Of a DNA stretch of 64,000 nucleotides, positions 36,004 through 44,725 are shown in pieces. Location of the stretch: positions 1-64,000 of the forward strand of contig JAOUDZ010000012.1 of NCBI GenBank assembly GCA_029858965.1. Direction: 5' to 3'. Origin of the DNA: Cyclobacteriaceae bacterium. GTDB taxonomy: Bacteria > Bacteroidota > Bacteroidia > Cytophagales > Cyclobacteriaceae. Under the pieces are notes generated by a model. That model did not search any database and was not told where the DNA came from. It saw nothing but the letters and a program-made list of their open reading frames with translations. Made by a program: the position numbers and the translations under genes. Numbering within the stretch: position 1 is the first letter of the stretch; each line of letters opens with the position of its first letter.

Positions 36004-36264
36004 GAAGCAAAGACCTTGTGGGCGATCATGGTAACGGTGCTTTCTTGTGTTTGCCTGGCCCCCATGATATGCTACTCCACATTGTCGTCCTGCGCGGCGT
36101 CAGGTTAAATATACCCAGATTGGCCAGTCCATGGTACTAACTGAGGGCGATGCACTTTTCCCTGTTACTCCCGTTGTGCCGTTTTCAGAATATCTGTGTT
36201 GAATCAGTCTGTTTCTACATCCGCCTATAATTCAATAATTTGCCGGATATAAAATAACAGTCAC
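36004..36264. other. 261-base intergenic region, no gene assigned
   Basis: The first 200 bases are less AT-rich than most gaps here and contain short open stretches in several frames, none with a family match or proper start. It could be a decayed gene or ordinary spacer. No consensus promoter for the antiporter gene was found in it. Confidence 0.4.
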
Positions 36265-37503
36265 TTGGATCTCACACACATCTTTACGGGCGTACTCGTT
36301 CTTTCCGCTATCTTTTCCTACCTCAACGAGCGATTCTTCAAGTTTCCGTCCACCATTGGATTAATGATTCTCTCACTTTGCCTATCGGTCGTGATTCAAC
36401 TTATTGGTGTTTTTTCTTCTGCCACGTTGGCTTCAGCTGAAAGGCTTGTTGACTCCGTAGATTTTTCAGATGTGTTGCTGGATTTCATGCTTAGCTTCCT
36501 TTTGTTCGCTGGAGCGCTTCACGTAGACTGGAGTAAACTGCGCCAATCGCGTGGACCCATCATCACGTTTGCTACCCTCGGCGTTGTGCTTTCCACATTA
36601 ATTATTGGAACGATCCTCTATTACATCGTAGCGCTCTTCGCCATCTACATTCCATACATACACTGCCTCCTGTTCGGCGCGCTCATCTCGCCGACAGATC
36701 CCATTGCTGTGATGGGCATTTTGAAGAAAGCCAAAGTGCCGGAATCAACCGAAATCAAGATCGTGGGTGAATCCCTTTTTAACGATGGTATCGGGGTAGT
36801 CGTATTCATAACATTGCTGCGCATCGCAGAGAAGGGACTGGAACACATTACTGCTTCCGAGATTGGCATTTTGTTCCTTGAAGAAATTGCAGGTGGTATT
36901 GGGTTCGGCCTGGCACTGGGCTACATCGGTTACCGGCTAATGAAAAGTATCGATCATTATCAAACAGAAGTCATGATCACCATGGCCATGGTCATCGGAG
37001 GCTACCTGCTGGCGAATGCACTTCACTTTTCCGGGCCGCTGGCGATGGTAACATCTGGAATTCTTATTGGCAACCACGGAAAACAAAAAGCCATGTCGGA
37101 TGTAACAATGGATTACGTATTCAAATTCTGGGAGATGATAGATGTGATACTGAATGCAGCGCTATTTGTATTGATCGGGTTGGAACTACTGATCGTACCT
37201 TTCAAATGGGAATTTCTCTGGATCGGATTGATTGCCATCCCAATGGTTTTGATAGCCCGTCATGGCTCTCTGGCTGCCCTATCTTTCGGGTTGGGATACA
37301 ATAAACAATTTGAACCGAAAACGCTTTCCATCATGACTTGGGGAGGGTTGCGAGGAGGAATTTCTATAGCCCTTGCATTATCTATTCCAGCTGCGTTGGA
37401 CAACCATCTTTTCTTATTGGTCACGTATGTGATTGTGTGTTTCTCTATTATCGTACAGGGACTTACCCTCGAGCCTATAATTAAACGGCTGTTAAAATCC
37501 TGA
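36265..37503 (+). CDS. Na+/H+ antiporter, CPA1 (NhaP) family
   Basis: A 412-residue inner membrane protein with about 12 hydrophobic segments. Family signatures: SPTDPIAVMGILKKAKVP, GESLFNDGIGVVVF (the ion-binding ND-type motif) and TWGGLRGGISIALALSIP in the C-terminal half. It should exchange protons for sodium or potassium and help pH and salt balance. The start is TTG at 36265 (product MDLTHIFTG), since no ATG lies near the beginning of the first helix. Monocistronic between unrelated genes. No long cytoplasmic tail, unlike some NhaP forms. Confidence 0.93.
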   Translation: MDLTHIFTGVLVLSAIFSYLNERFFKFPSTIGLMILSLCLSVVIQLIGVFSSATLASAERLVDSVDFSDVLLDFMLSFLLFAGALHVDWSKLRQSRGPIITFATLGVVLSTLIIGTILYYIVALFAIYIPYIHCLLFGALISPTDPIAVMGILKKAKVPESTEIKIVGESLFNDGIGVVVFITLLRIAEKGLEHITASEIGILFLEEIAGGIGFGLALGYIGYRLMKSIDHYQTEVMITMAMVIGGYLLANALHFSGPLAMVTSGILIGNHGKQKAMSDVTMDYVFKFWEMIDVILNAALFVLIGLELLIVPFKWEFLWIGLIAIPMVLIARHGSLAALSFGLGYNKQFEPKTLSIMTWGGLRGGISIALALSIPAALDNHLFLLVTYVIVCFSIIVQGLTLEPIIKRLLKS

Positions 37504-37685
37504 ATGACCCAGCCAATGCGGGCAAAGACCACTTTTCCGTGACTTTCGGATAAAAATTTTTAAAAGGGCCTAAATGGCCTCCAAATAAGGATTTTTGTAG
37601 ATTGCGTTTTAAAAAAGACCTTAGAAAGACGCCGGATGCAAACTCATCTGGAACTTTTTGTGAAGATCTTGTGTAAACCTTTTTC

Positions 37686-38438
37686 ATGCCTATGAGTAAA
37701 TTCCCAAAAGTAGCCGTCCTGACATTACTAAGTCTTTTCGGCAGTTCACTCTTATCATCTTCGCCGATACCGTCGGCCTTGCCGGCTTCGATAAGCCTGC
37801 GAGAAAAAGCGTCTGATTTGTATTCGTCAATCAACTTTGCTGATGCTGAAAGGCCCGAATTCGATATGTTTAGTAAGGCAATGGAGGGTTATGATCGACT
37901 CAAAGAAGCCGACAAGCTTACAGATCCTGAAATTATTACCCTTATCGATTTCAGAAAATCCGGCAATGAAAAAAGGCTGTGGGTAATAGGGTTGAAAAGT
38001 AAAAAAGTCTTGCAGTATTCGCTGGTAGCGCATGGTAGAAACAGTGGAGAAGTATATGCCCGTGTGTTCTCTAACAAGCCCAACTCAAACAAGAGTAGCC
38101 TAGGATTCTATGTGACAGGCGGCACGTATATTGGCAAACATGGGCTTTCACTAAAGTTGCACGGCGTGGAAAAGGGGATTAACGATCTGGCCGAAGCACG
38201 TGCCATTGTCATGCATGGGGCCGATTATGTCAGCGAATCTTTTATCAAGAAAGTTGGAAGGTTAGGTCGCAGCCTTGGATGCCCCGCAGTACCCATGGAG
38301 AATTATAAAGAAATCATCACCCAGATTGCAGGTGGTACCTGTCTGTTCATTTATTATCCTGATCAGGAATATCTGAAAAATACCAAGATGTATAATCCTG
38401 CGCCACTGGAAACAACACTCGCCAGGGGTGATTCATAG
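37686..38438 (+). CDS. Secreted murein L,D-transpeptidase catalytic-domain protein (YkuD_2 type)
   Basis: 250 residues with an N-terminal signal (FPKVAVLTLLSLFGSSLL); the ATG at 37692 is an alternative start. The C-terminal part matches the YkuD-like L,D-transpeptidase family common in Bacteroidota: LYFYVTGG-type strand (SLGFYVTGGTYIGKHG), IVMHGADYVSE (catalytic His) and GRLGRSLGCPAVP (catalytic Cys). It should form 3-3 cross-links or attach proteins to peptidoglycan in the periplasm. It converges on another, unrelated-architecture L,D-transpeptidase with a 6-base overlap of coding ends. Confidence 0.88.
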   Translation: MPMSKFPKVAVLTLLSLFGSSLLSSSPIPSALPASISLREKASDLYSSINFADAERPEFDMFSKAMEGYDRLKEADKLTDPEIITLIDFRKSGNEKRLWVIGLKSKKVLQYSLVAHGRNSGEVYARVFSNKPNSNKSSLGFYVTGGTYIGKHGLSLKLHGVEKGINDLAEARAIVMHGADYVSESFIKKVGRLGRSLGCPAVPMENYKEIITQIAGGTCLFIYYPDQEYLKNTKMYNPAPLETTLARGDS

Positions 38439-40067
38439 CGCCTTCAGAATGGATTGATCCCATTCATAGATATCGTTGCGTATCTGAAGGTTCCCATCAC
38501 CATCCACAAATGCAGTAAAGTATACGATGTGTATAGGTACTTTTATTTGAAAAGGTAGAGATACCGTTTCGCCTGATGATATTGCTTGCCGCAAGGTTTT
38601 CTCCGTCCATGAAGTGCCCTTCAGAAGATAAACGGCCAGCGCATATGGCTTATCTATTCTGATACACCCTGAACTCAATGCGCGATAGGACTGATTGAAT
38701 AAAGCACGACTGTTTGTGTCGTGAAGAAAAACCCGGTATCTGTTGATGAATTCGAATTTAATCAGGCCCAGTGGATTTGACCCGCCTGGGTCCTGGCGAA
38801 GTAAATATGGAAAGTTGCTAGCCGTATAGGATGCCCAGGGAATACTTTCGGGTGAAATCTCCTCACCCATATAATCTATAACACGAAGTTTATGCCGATC
38901 CAGGTAATTGATGTTCATCTTTACTTGCGGCAATACATCTTCTTCCAGAATTGTGGGCGGCACCGTCCAGGTGGGATTATAAATAAGGTTTCGCATGTTG
39001 CTACTGAAAACGGGTGTCATCCGGTCCTTCCTTCCCACGATAGCACGCATTGAAAGCACTATTGAATCCTCTTCATAAAGCTCTGCACTAAATGCTGGGA
39101 TATTGATTAGTAAAAATTGGGTTCCTAATTTCCGAGGAAGCCATCTGTATCGCTCAAGGTTAATTAGGATTTTGTCAATGTAGTAATCGACTGAATAATT
39201 CAGGAATTCAAGCGTGGTCTTTCCGATCACCCCATCACCTTCCAGTCCGTTTTGGCGCTGAAACTTTTTAACAGCCAAAAGCAAAACCGAGTCGTATTCG
39301 GCTTTATCAGGCGAGTGATACAACAAGGGCAGTTGTCCTGTAATGGTCAATCTTTCGCGAACCAATGGAATTCTGTCATCGATCATGCCTGGTTCAAGTG
39401 AAGGCCCTTCCGGGATACGCAGCCAACCTCCTTTGGCTTTGATCTCCTTAAAAAAATATAAGGAAGCTTTAAGCTTTTCATAATTGCTGCTTTTTGGCGC
39501 CATGTCTCTCAGGCTTCTGGCAACAGATTGTTCATTCAGGGCATGTTGTAAAATACTGACAAGATCTGCTTCAGGCCCTATCACTTCCCACTTACCAGGA
39601 TACAATATTTCCGGATCCAGCTTGCCGAAAAGTAAATGCGAACTATAGCGTAAGAAAGCATCCGTTAACAACAAGTCAAAAAACACTGTCTCATGCTCGG
39701 TTTTCTTCTTTGAATAATATTTGTTTAGCGCCTGCAGATGATAGTCTCCCGGGGTTAATCCCTCGCGCTCAGCGGTTCCAATAATATCAATCAATTCCGT
39801 TATGTTTTCCTGTTGCTTCCAGGCTATTGTATACCCATCAGGCTGGTAAAAAGGAAGAAATAAATTATTATGGAGAATTACCCCATCAAAAAGAACTATT
39901 GGTGTATGGGTTGAGTCAGCATGTTCAACGATGCTTTTCAGAAGGGCAGAACTCCCTGGTTGTGCAGAAGCGGCTACGACAGAAATAAGAACAAATATGG
40001 AAACTCCCACAGAAAGCATTTGGACTTTCAGATTGGGTTTCGTGCGCAACAATAAAGGAAGAAACAT
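38433..40067 (-). CDS. L,D-transpeptidase of the YcbB/LdtD type
   Basis: 544 residues from the ATG at 40067; an ATG at 40019 would also leave the hydrophobic signal (MLSVGVSIFVLISVVAASAQ). The protein has an N-terminal scaffold domain, a peptidoglycan-binding domain (LLAVKKFQRQNGLEGDGVIGK, about residues 265-285) and a C-terminal YkuD catalytic domain with HDTNSRALF and SSGCIRI (catalytic His and Cys). The order and length match YcbB, which makes 3-3 cross-links that bypass penicillin-binding proteins. Periplasmic. Its 3' end overlaps the other L,D-transpeptidase gene. Confidence 0.92.
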   Translation of the reverse strand: MFLPLLLRTKPNLKVQMLSVGVSIFVLISVVAASAQPGSSALLKSIVEHADSTHTPIVLFDGVILHNNLFLPFYQPDGYTIAWKQQENITELIDIIGTAEREGLTPGDYHLQALNKYYSKKKTEHETVFFDLLLTDAFLRYSSHLLFGKLDPEILYPGKWEVIGPEADLVSILQHALNEQSVARSLRDMAPKSSNYEKLKASLYFFKEIKAKGGWLRIPEGPSLEPGMIDDRIPLVRERLTITGQLPLLYHSPDKAEYDSVLLLAVKKFQRQNGLEGDGVIGKTTLEFLNYSVDYYIDKILINLERYRWLPRKLGTQFLLINIPAFSAELYEEDSIVLSMRAIVGRKDRMTPVFSSNMRNLIYNPTWTVPPTILEEDVLPQVKMNINYLDRHKLRVIDYMGEEISPESIPWASYTASNFPYLLRQDPGGSNPLGLIKFEFINRYRVFLHDTNSRALFNQSYRALSSGCIRIDKPYALAVYLLKGTSWTEKTLRQAISSGETVSLPFQIKVPIHIVYFTAFVDGDGNLQIRNDIYEWDQSILKAL

Positions 40068-40200
40068 AGTGCAATATCTCGCACTGGAAGTGAAATACAA
40101 ATGATGAAAATCAGGGTGTGCATAAAAAATATCTAAGCCCTATTCACAGCCCAAAATCAAGGCACGCAGGTTTGTTGGGTTTCATTTTAGCAAAAGTATG

Positions 40201-41136
40201 CTATGTTGTATGAAGAAATTGTGTGACGATTTTACAATGGCCGTTAATAAGCGCCTCGCGTGCATTCAAAGTATTGATTTTCACATTGGGGTCAAGGCAA
40301 TTCAGGGCGAAGAGGTAAGCCCCTGTCAGCGGCTCTTCGCTTACAACCCATATGGATGCCGTTGTACCACCGAGTTCTTTCAATTCTGTTCCAATAAGCA
40401 ATCCGCTCAAATATTGATAATTACTAATCGGTGGGAAGTTATCGAGTACCTGCCTCGTTCGAACCCTGAATAGTTTGTGTAACAGATTGCTGTTGACTGC
40501 GTCCCTGACACCTAAAGCAAAAGATTCCGCATCCTCTCCCTTCATGACTGAATCGGATAGAATACTTTTTTGCGAGAGTAGATTGAATATTTCTCCGGTA
40601 ATATATGTTTTAAAATCGAAGGCAATACCTTTCTTCACGAATACATGCTTGGCATGTGTGCCAGGAAAAATCAGTGTGTAATGGTCCTCCTGATTTATCT
40701 CGCACCCCAGCAGCATCGTCTCTTCACCGCGCATGATATCCGTGTCTGTTCTGAAGCCGGAGATCAAATACAATGGATGTTTAAGCTGTTCATCCGCGTC
40801 AAATTTGTTCACAGGTAACTCAAGCGCATCCCAGGTAAAAGGAAAATTACGATACGGAAGTTCTTGTATGCCTACAGAAGAAGAAGCCATTCCAGAAAGG
40901 ATAATGGGTAATCCGCTTTCCGGCACCTTTTCCATCTTGTGAATCGCCCTTGACAAAACTGCTTTGAAGAAAGCTGTTCTTTCCGACTTTGGTTTGTTTG
41001 CAGCCCGCCAGTCTTTGTATGTATCCACAATGCCTTGCCCAGATTTTACTTCATCCAAAACTTCCCCCGACAGCGCATCGACCAGCCGAAGCCTAAAACT
41101 TGAAGTTCCCCAATCACAACTCAGGAATTTTTGCAT
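40201..41136 (-). CDS. dgoK: 2-dehydro-3-deoxygalactonokinase family protein
   Basis: A 311-residue sugar-acid kinase. The N-terminus KFLSCDWGTSSFRLRLVD is the phosphate-1 loop of the DgoK family, and FPGTHAKHVFVKKG and YLSGLLIGTEL fit the same family. The E. coli enzyme phosphorylates 2-keto-3-deoxygalactonate in galactonate breakdown. No galactonate dehydratase or KDPGal aldolase lies nearby. It follows the sugar porter gene by 81 bases on the same strand, so the pair may import and phosphorylate a keto-sugar acid; the substrate is uncertain. Confidence 0.85.
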   Translation of the reverse strand: MQKFLSCDWGTSSFRLRLVDALSGEVLDEVKSGQGIVDTYKDWRAANKPKSERTAFFKAVLSRAIHKMEKVPESGLPIILSGMASSSVGIQELPYRNFPFTWDALELPVNKFDADEQLKHPLYLISGFRTDTDIMRGEETMLLGCEINQEDHYTLIFPGTHAKHVFVKKGIAFDFKTYITGEIFNLLSQKSILSDSVMKGEDAESFALGVRDAVNSNLLHKLFRVRTRQVLDNFPPISNYQYLSGLLIGTELKELGGTTASIWVVSEEPLTGAYLFALNCLDPNVKINTLNAREALINGHCKIVTQFLHTT

Positions 41137-41217
41137 GATAAATTATCTTGTGTAATGCATATCAATCTTCTAAAATATGGTAAACAATACAATGGGCACG
41201 AAATCTCGACCTGAACA

Positions 41218-42618
41218 TTAGTCCACTAGGGCTGCTTCAATTTGTTCCAGTGTTTTACCCTTCGTTTCAGGAAGAGTAAAAAATAGCACGATGAACCCAA
41301 ATGCACAGATCGCCCCGTAAAGCCAAAAATTATTTGCCCATCCCAGATTCTCTTTAATTGCAGGAAAAGAAAAAGTTAGCGAAAAATTACCAACCCAAAG
41401 CGCCATGGCAGCTGCTGACATGGCCGCGCCACGAATACGGTTTGGGAAAATTTCAGATAGAATCACCCAGACCAATGGTGCCAAAGTAATTGAATAGATG
41501 GCCACATTGGCAAGCGTTAAAAGCACAACGGGCAGTCCTGTGATTCGGAAAGAGAACAAAGAACCAATCAATCCATATCCGATCGAGAGTGACAATGAAC
41601 CTATCAACATTAACTTCTTACGACCAATTTTCTCAATAATAAGCATGGTGACAATAACCGAAATAACCATGACAGTTCCGATTACAACGATATTCAACAT
41701 CATCTGTTGAAGCGTATAACCGGCTGCCTGAAATATATCCGCTGCATAATAAAAAACTACATTCATGCCGCACCATTGCTGAAATATGGCCAGAAAAATT
41801 CCCAGCAGAAGAACCTTAAACAGTTTCTTTTCAAAGAGGTCCCTGAAATGAACTTGTGATACTTCGTCAATGGAAAGTGTTTCCTGAATAGCCATTATCT
41901 CGGCATTCGCATAGTCAGATCCTCCTATTTTGGCCAGAATTTTTTCTGCTTTGTCCGGCTGTCCATTCTTCATTAACCATCGAGCGCTCTCAGGCATAAA
42001 GATCATTATGAGAAAGAAAAGAAAGGCAGGGACTGCCTCTACGCCAAACATCCACCGCCAGCCATTTTGGCCGGTCCAACTTTGCCGGATGATTTCATCC
42101 GTAACAATTTGCGGAATTTGCTTGTCATACAGGGTGATTTGCCAATTCATAACCTGCGCCGACAAGACGCCAATCATGATTAACAATTGATTCAAGGAGA
42201 CCAGTCTTCCGCGCAAATGTGGAGGGGCCATTTCTGAAATGTACATGGGCGATAAGTTAAGTGCTATGCCAATGGCTATGCCACCCAAAATGCGCATCGT
42301 ATTATACCAGAAAAAGTCGTCAGCCAGGCCCGTTCCAATAGCAGAAAGGGTAAACAAAAAGCCCGACAAAATCAGCAGCGGTTTTCTCCCCCAGGCATCG
42401 CTTTTTACAAAACAAAGTAATGCCCCGACGACACAGCCGATCAGTGCCGAACTTGTACCCCAGCCTTTTGCCGAAGGTGAGGTGATTTCGAAATACGGTT
42501 CATAGAACGGTTTTGCGCCACCTACTACTACCCAGTCATATCCAAATAAAAATCCTCCCATTGCAGCGACAAGCGATATCAACCAGATGTAAGTGTAATT
42601 GTATTTGGTACCACTCAT
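41218..42618 (-). CDS. MFS sugar porter (XylE/GLUT type)
   Basis: A 466-residue inner membrane transporter with 12 predicted helices. Sugar porter signatures: GGFLFGYDWVVVGG in helix 1, SDAWGRKPLL in the first loop, GGIAIGIALNLSPMYISEMAPPHLRGRL-type region after helix 4, MPESARWLM in the middle, GRKKLMLIG and the C-terminal PETKGKTLEQIE. It should bring in a monosaccharide by proton symport. It is the first gene of a probable pair with the DgoK-like kinase. The usual family Gln in QQWCGMN is present in helix 7. Confidence 0.93.
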   Translation of the reverse strand: MSGTKYNYTYIWLISLVAAMGGFLFGYDWVVVGGAKPFYEPYFEITSPSAKGWGTSSALIGCVVGALLCFVKSDAWGRKPLLILSGFLFTLSAIGTGLADDFFWYNTMRILGGIAIGIALNLSPMYISEMAPPHLRGRLVSLNQLLIMIGVLSAQVMNWQITLYDKQIPQIVTDEIIRQSWTGQNGWRWMFGVEAVPAFLFFLIMIFMPESARWLMKNGQPDKAEKILAKIGGSDYANAEIMAIQETLSIDEVSQVHFRDLFEKKLFKVLLLGIFLAIFQQWCGMNVVFYYAADIFQAAGYTLQQMMLNIVVIGTVMVISVIVTMLIIEKIGRKKLMLIGSLSLSIGYGLIGSLFSFRITGLPVVLLTLANVAIYSITLAPLVWVILSEIFPNRIRGAAMSAAAMALWVGNFSLTFSFPAIKENLGWANNFWLYGAICAFGFIVLFFTLPETKGKTLEQIEAALVD

Positions 42619-42854
42619 TATTTATGGTTTATTGATACATGCTAATAGAATTATGTTTCTTCAACAGAAAGGTAACGCAAATTTGAATAACCAGGTAAAA
42701 CTGTCCCAGCACGAAGTCATCGATTCTTCCGGGACTGCAAATTGTCGAAACCGGCTTTACCGTATTTGCCATACAGTACGCATTGCCATGCAAGAAATAG
42801 TAAAGATTTCTTGGTTTTTTTAACAATTAGTCCGGTTACCGGTTTGAGAGATAG

Positions 42855-42862
42855 TAGATTTG
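42855..42862 (+). promoter_or_regulatory. -7 element for the outer membrane barrel gene
   Basis: TAGATTTG matches TAnnTTTG, with transcription starting near 42869 and a 13-base leader to the ATG at 42882. No proper -33 at standard spacing. The rest of the 263-base gap shows nothing recognisable. Confidence 0.4.
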
Positions 42863-42881
42863 GCCAAAAATAAGTATCATT

Positions 42882-43559
42882 ATGAAGTTCAGAATATTTA
42901 TAGCATTAATCCTAACCGTTTCGGCGGCTGGCGCCCAAGACAAAAGTAAAATTTACACCACCACCAGCGGCGAGTTGATTTTCTCATTCGCAAATATTAA
43001 TTATGACGGAAATGAAGCGGGAAGTATAATGCGTTTTTCGCCCGTCTTCAACTTTCAAAACTGGGTTAATATTGACAAATCTGAAAGTTTTGGATATTTT
43101 ACCGGTCTTTCAATCAGGAATGTCGGCTTTATCTATGATGTTCCTAATACGACTACGCGAAAGAAATACAGAACCTACAGCCTGGGCATTCCTTTTGGCG
43201 TCAAGATTGGAAACTTATCCAATAAATTTCTTTTTGCTGGTTATGAGCTTGAATTGCCCTTTAATTTCAAAGAGAAAACCTTTGTCGATGAGGTTAAGGA
43301 GAGCAAAAAGAGTATTTGGTTCAGCAACCAGGTAAAAACATTTAGCCATTCTCTTATGGTTGGAGTGCAACTACCTTATGGGGCCACGCTCAAATTTAAA
43401 TATTACCTATCGAATTTCTTTAATAAAGACTATCAGGCAAGCGACGGCCAGGGGGGTACATACAAGCCTTACGCGAATGCTGATTATAATGTATTCTATT
43501 TCTCGCTTAGCTTCGGGCTATTGAAAAACGTGGATTTCTATTATGATAACCGAAACTAG
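42882..43559 (+). CDS. Outer membrane beta-barrel protein, unknown role
   Basis: 225 residues with a signal peptide to about residue 18 (ending AAGAQ). The remainder alternates amphipathic strands with aromatic girdles (YFTGLSIRNVGFIY, LFAGYELELPFNF, ATLKFKYYLSNFF, VFYFSLSFGLL), as in PorT/OmpW-sized Bacteroidota barrels of 8 to 10 strands. It ends with a TAG; the same frame stays open for another 60 codons after it, which is treated as chance unless shown otherwise. Isolated gene with its own -7 element. Confidence 0.78.
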   Translation: MKFRIFIALILTVSAAGAQDKSKIYTTTSGELIFSFANINYDGNEAGSIMRFSPVFNFQNWVNIDKSESFGYFTGLSIRNVGFIYDVPNTTTRKKYRTYSLGIPFGVKIGNLSNKFLFAGYELELPFNFKEKTFVDEVKESKKSIWFSNQVKTFSHSLMVGVQLPYGATLKFKYYLSNFFNKDYQASDGQGGTYKPYANADYNVFYFSLSFGLLKNVDFYYDNRN

Positions 43560-43767
43560 GGCGTGTTAAATAATTACATCCAACAGTTCGCACTTTTGAC
43601 AGGACCAAAAAAAGTCCAAATAGGCGTGACGAAAAAGTCCATGCACACCGATCCCGCCAGAGTAACTCACTTTGCTGTACTGAATTTATCATTTCCATTT
43701 GACTGGAACGCAAGAGATACCCGACACCGTTTAGCTTCTTAACTTATCAACAAAGGTCCTATGCCAT

Positions 43768-44580
43768 TCATAGTCGGCTAATCAATTCAACATATAGCAT
43801 GGTGAGTTGAGCTTCAGCTTTTTCTGCAATCTCAATAATCTCAGTTATATCCGTGGGTTTCAAATTATCCGGATCACAATCATCCGTTAACACCGAAATC
43901 GCGCAACACGGAAGCCCCATGTGATTGGCCACGATAACCTCAGGCACCGTGCTCATCCCAACGGCATCTGCACCGATGCGTTTAAGGAAGCGATACTCAG
44001 CCCGTGTCTCCAGATTCGGTCCAATCACGGCGACATACACGCCTATATTCAGGTTGATTTTCAGCGCTGATGCTATACTGATCAGATGTTCGTTGAGTTC
44101 TCTATTGTAAGGTTGGCTCATGTCGGGAAATCGTGGACCGAGCACTTCGAAATTCTCCCCCCGAAGCGGATTATCGGGCTGAAGGTTAATATGATCATCT
44201 ATCAACATCATCTCACCCTTCTTCCATGAAAGATTCAAATTACCGGCAGCATTGGAAATCAGCAGATGCGCAATCCCCAATATTTTCATAACACGTATTG
44301 GCAATGTAATCTGCTCCATGGTGAATCCCTCATAGTAGTGGAACCGTCCTTGCATGGCCAAGACTTTTCTTCCGTGGATACTGCCAAAGATCAATTTTCC
44401 TTTGTGAAACTCCACGGTGGAAACAGGAAAATGAGGAATCGAACTATAGTCAATCACTACCGGATCTTCGATTTGTTGGACAAAAAGATTTCCAAGGCCA
44501 GTGCCCAGTATAATTCCAACTTCAGGATTTATCACGCCTTGCCGCTTGATGAAGTTAGCAGCTTCAGTCAACTGATTCAT
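43768..44580 (-). CDS. punA: Purine-nucleoside phosphorylase (trimeric, class I)
   Basis: A 270-residue cytoplasmic enzyme that splits inosine and guanosine with phosphate into base and ribose-1-phosphate. Motifs: GIILGTGLGNL (phosphate loop), GRFHYYEGF, ISNAAGNLN, GPNLETRAEYRFLKRIGADAVGMS-type segment (class I signature) and ISVLTDDCD in place of the usual Asn-containing base-binding strand. Length and motif set match the trimeric family also called PunA/XapA. Single gene; 145 bases separate it from the epimerase-type gene upstream on the same strand. Confidence 0.95.
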   Translation of the reverse strand: MNQLTEAANFIKRQGVINPEVGIILGTGLGNLFVQQIEDPVVIDYSSIPHFPVSTVEFHKGKLIFGSIHGRKVLAMQGRFHYYEGFTMEQITLPIRVMKILGIAHLLISNAAGNLNLSWKKGEMMLIDDHINLQPDNPLRGENFEVLGPRFPDMSQPYNRELNEHLISIASALKINLNIGVYVAVIGPNLETRAEYRFLKRIGADAVGMSTVPEVIVANHMGLPCCAISVLTDDCDPDNLKPTDITEIIEIAEKAEAQLTMLYVELISRL

Positions 44581-44656
44581 AATACCGGTAATTTACAAGG
44601 CAAATCAAATATCACGCGTATATAAAAGTTTGTTCATTTATGTATCCATTGGTTTG

Positions 44657-44705
44657 TGCACCCAAGGGTGGTCGGTATCACCCGGATTCCCCATGTTGGG
44701 GTGCA
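44657..44705. repeat. Nested GC-rich inverted repeats downstream of the epimerase-type gene
   Basis: TGCACCC (44657-44663) pairs with GGGTGCA (44699-44705); inside it GGGTG (44666-44670) pairs with CACCC (44679-44683). There is no T-run after it on either strand, so it does not look like an ordinary terminator. The same bases are part of a short open frame described under findings. Confidence 0.5.
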
Positions 44706-44725
44706 AAAAGACGTAGGAGACGCCG

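Noticed and set aside
36004-36200. Protein-like stretches in different frames after the small secreted protein
   Set aside because: Each is short, lacks a start and cannot be joined convincingly; noted only as gap content.
42599-42826. Overlapping frames on both strands before the outer membrane barrel gene
   Set aside because: Neither has a signal, family resemblance or consistent codon pattern; likely noncoding.
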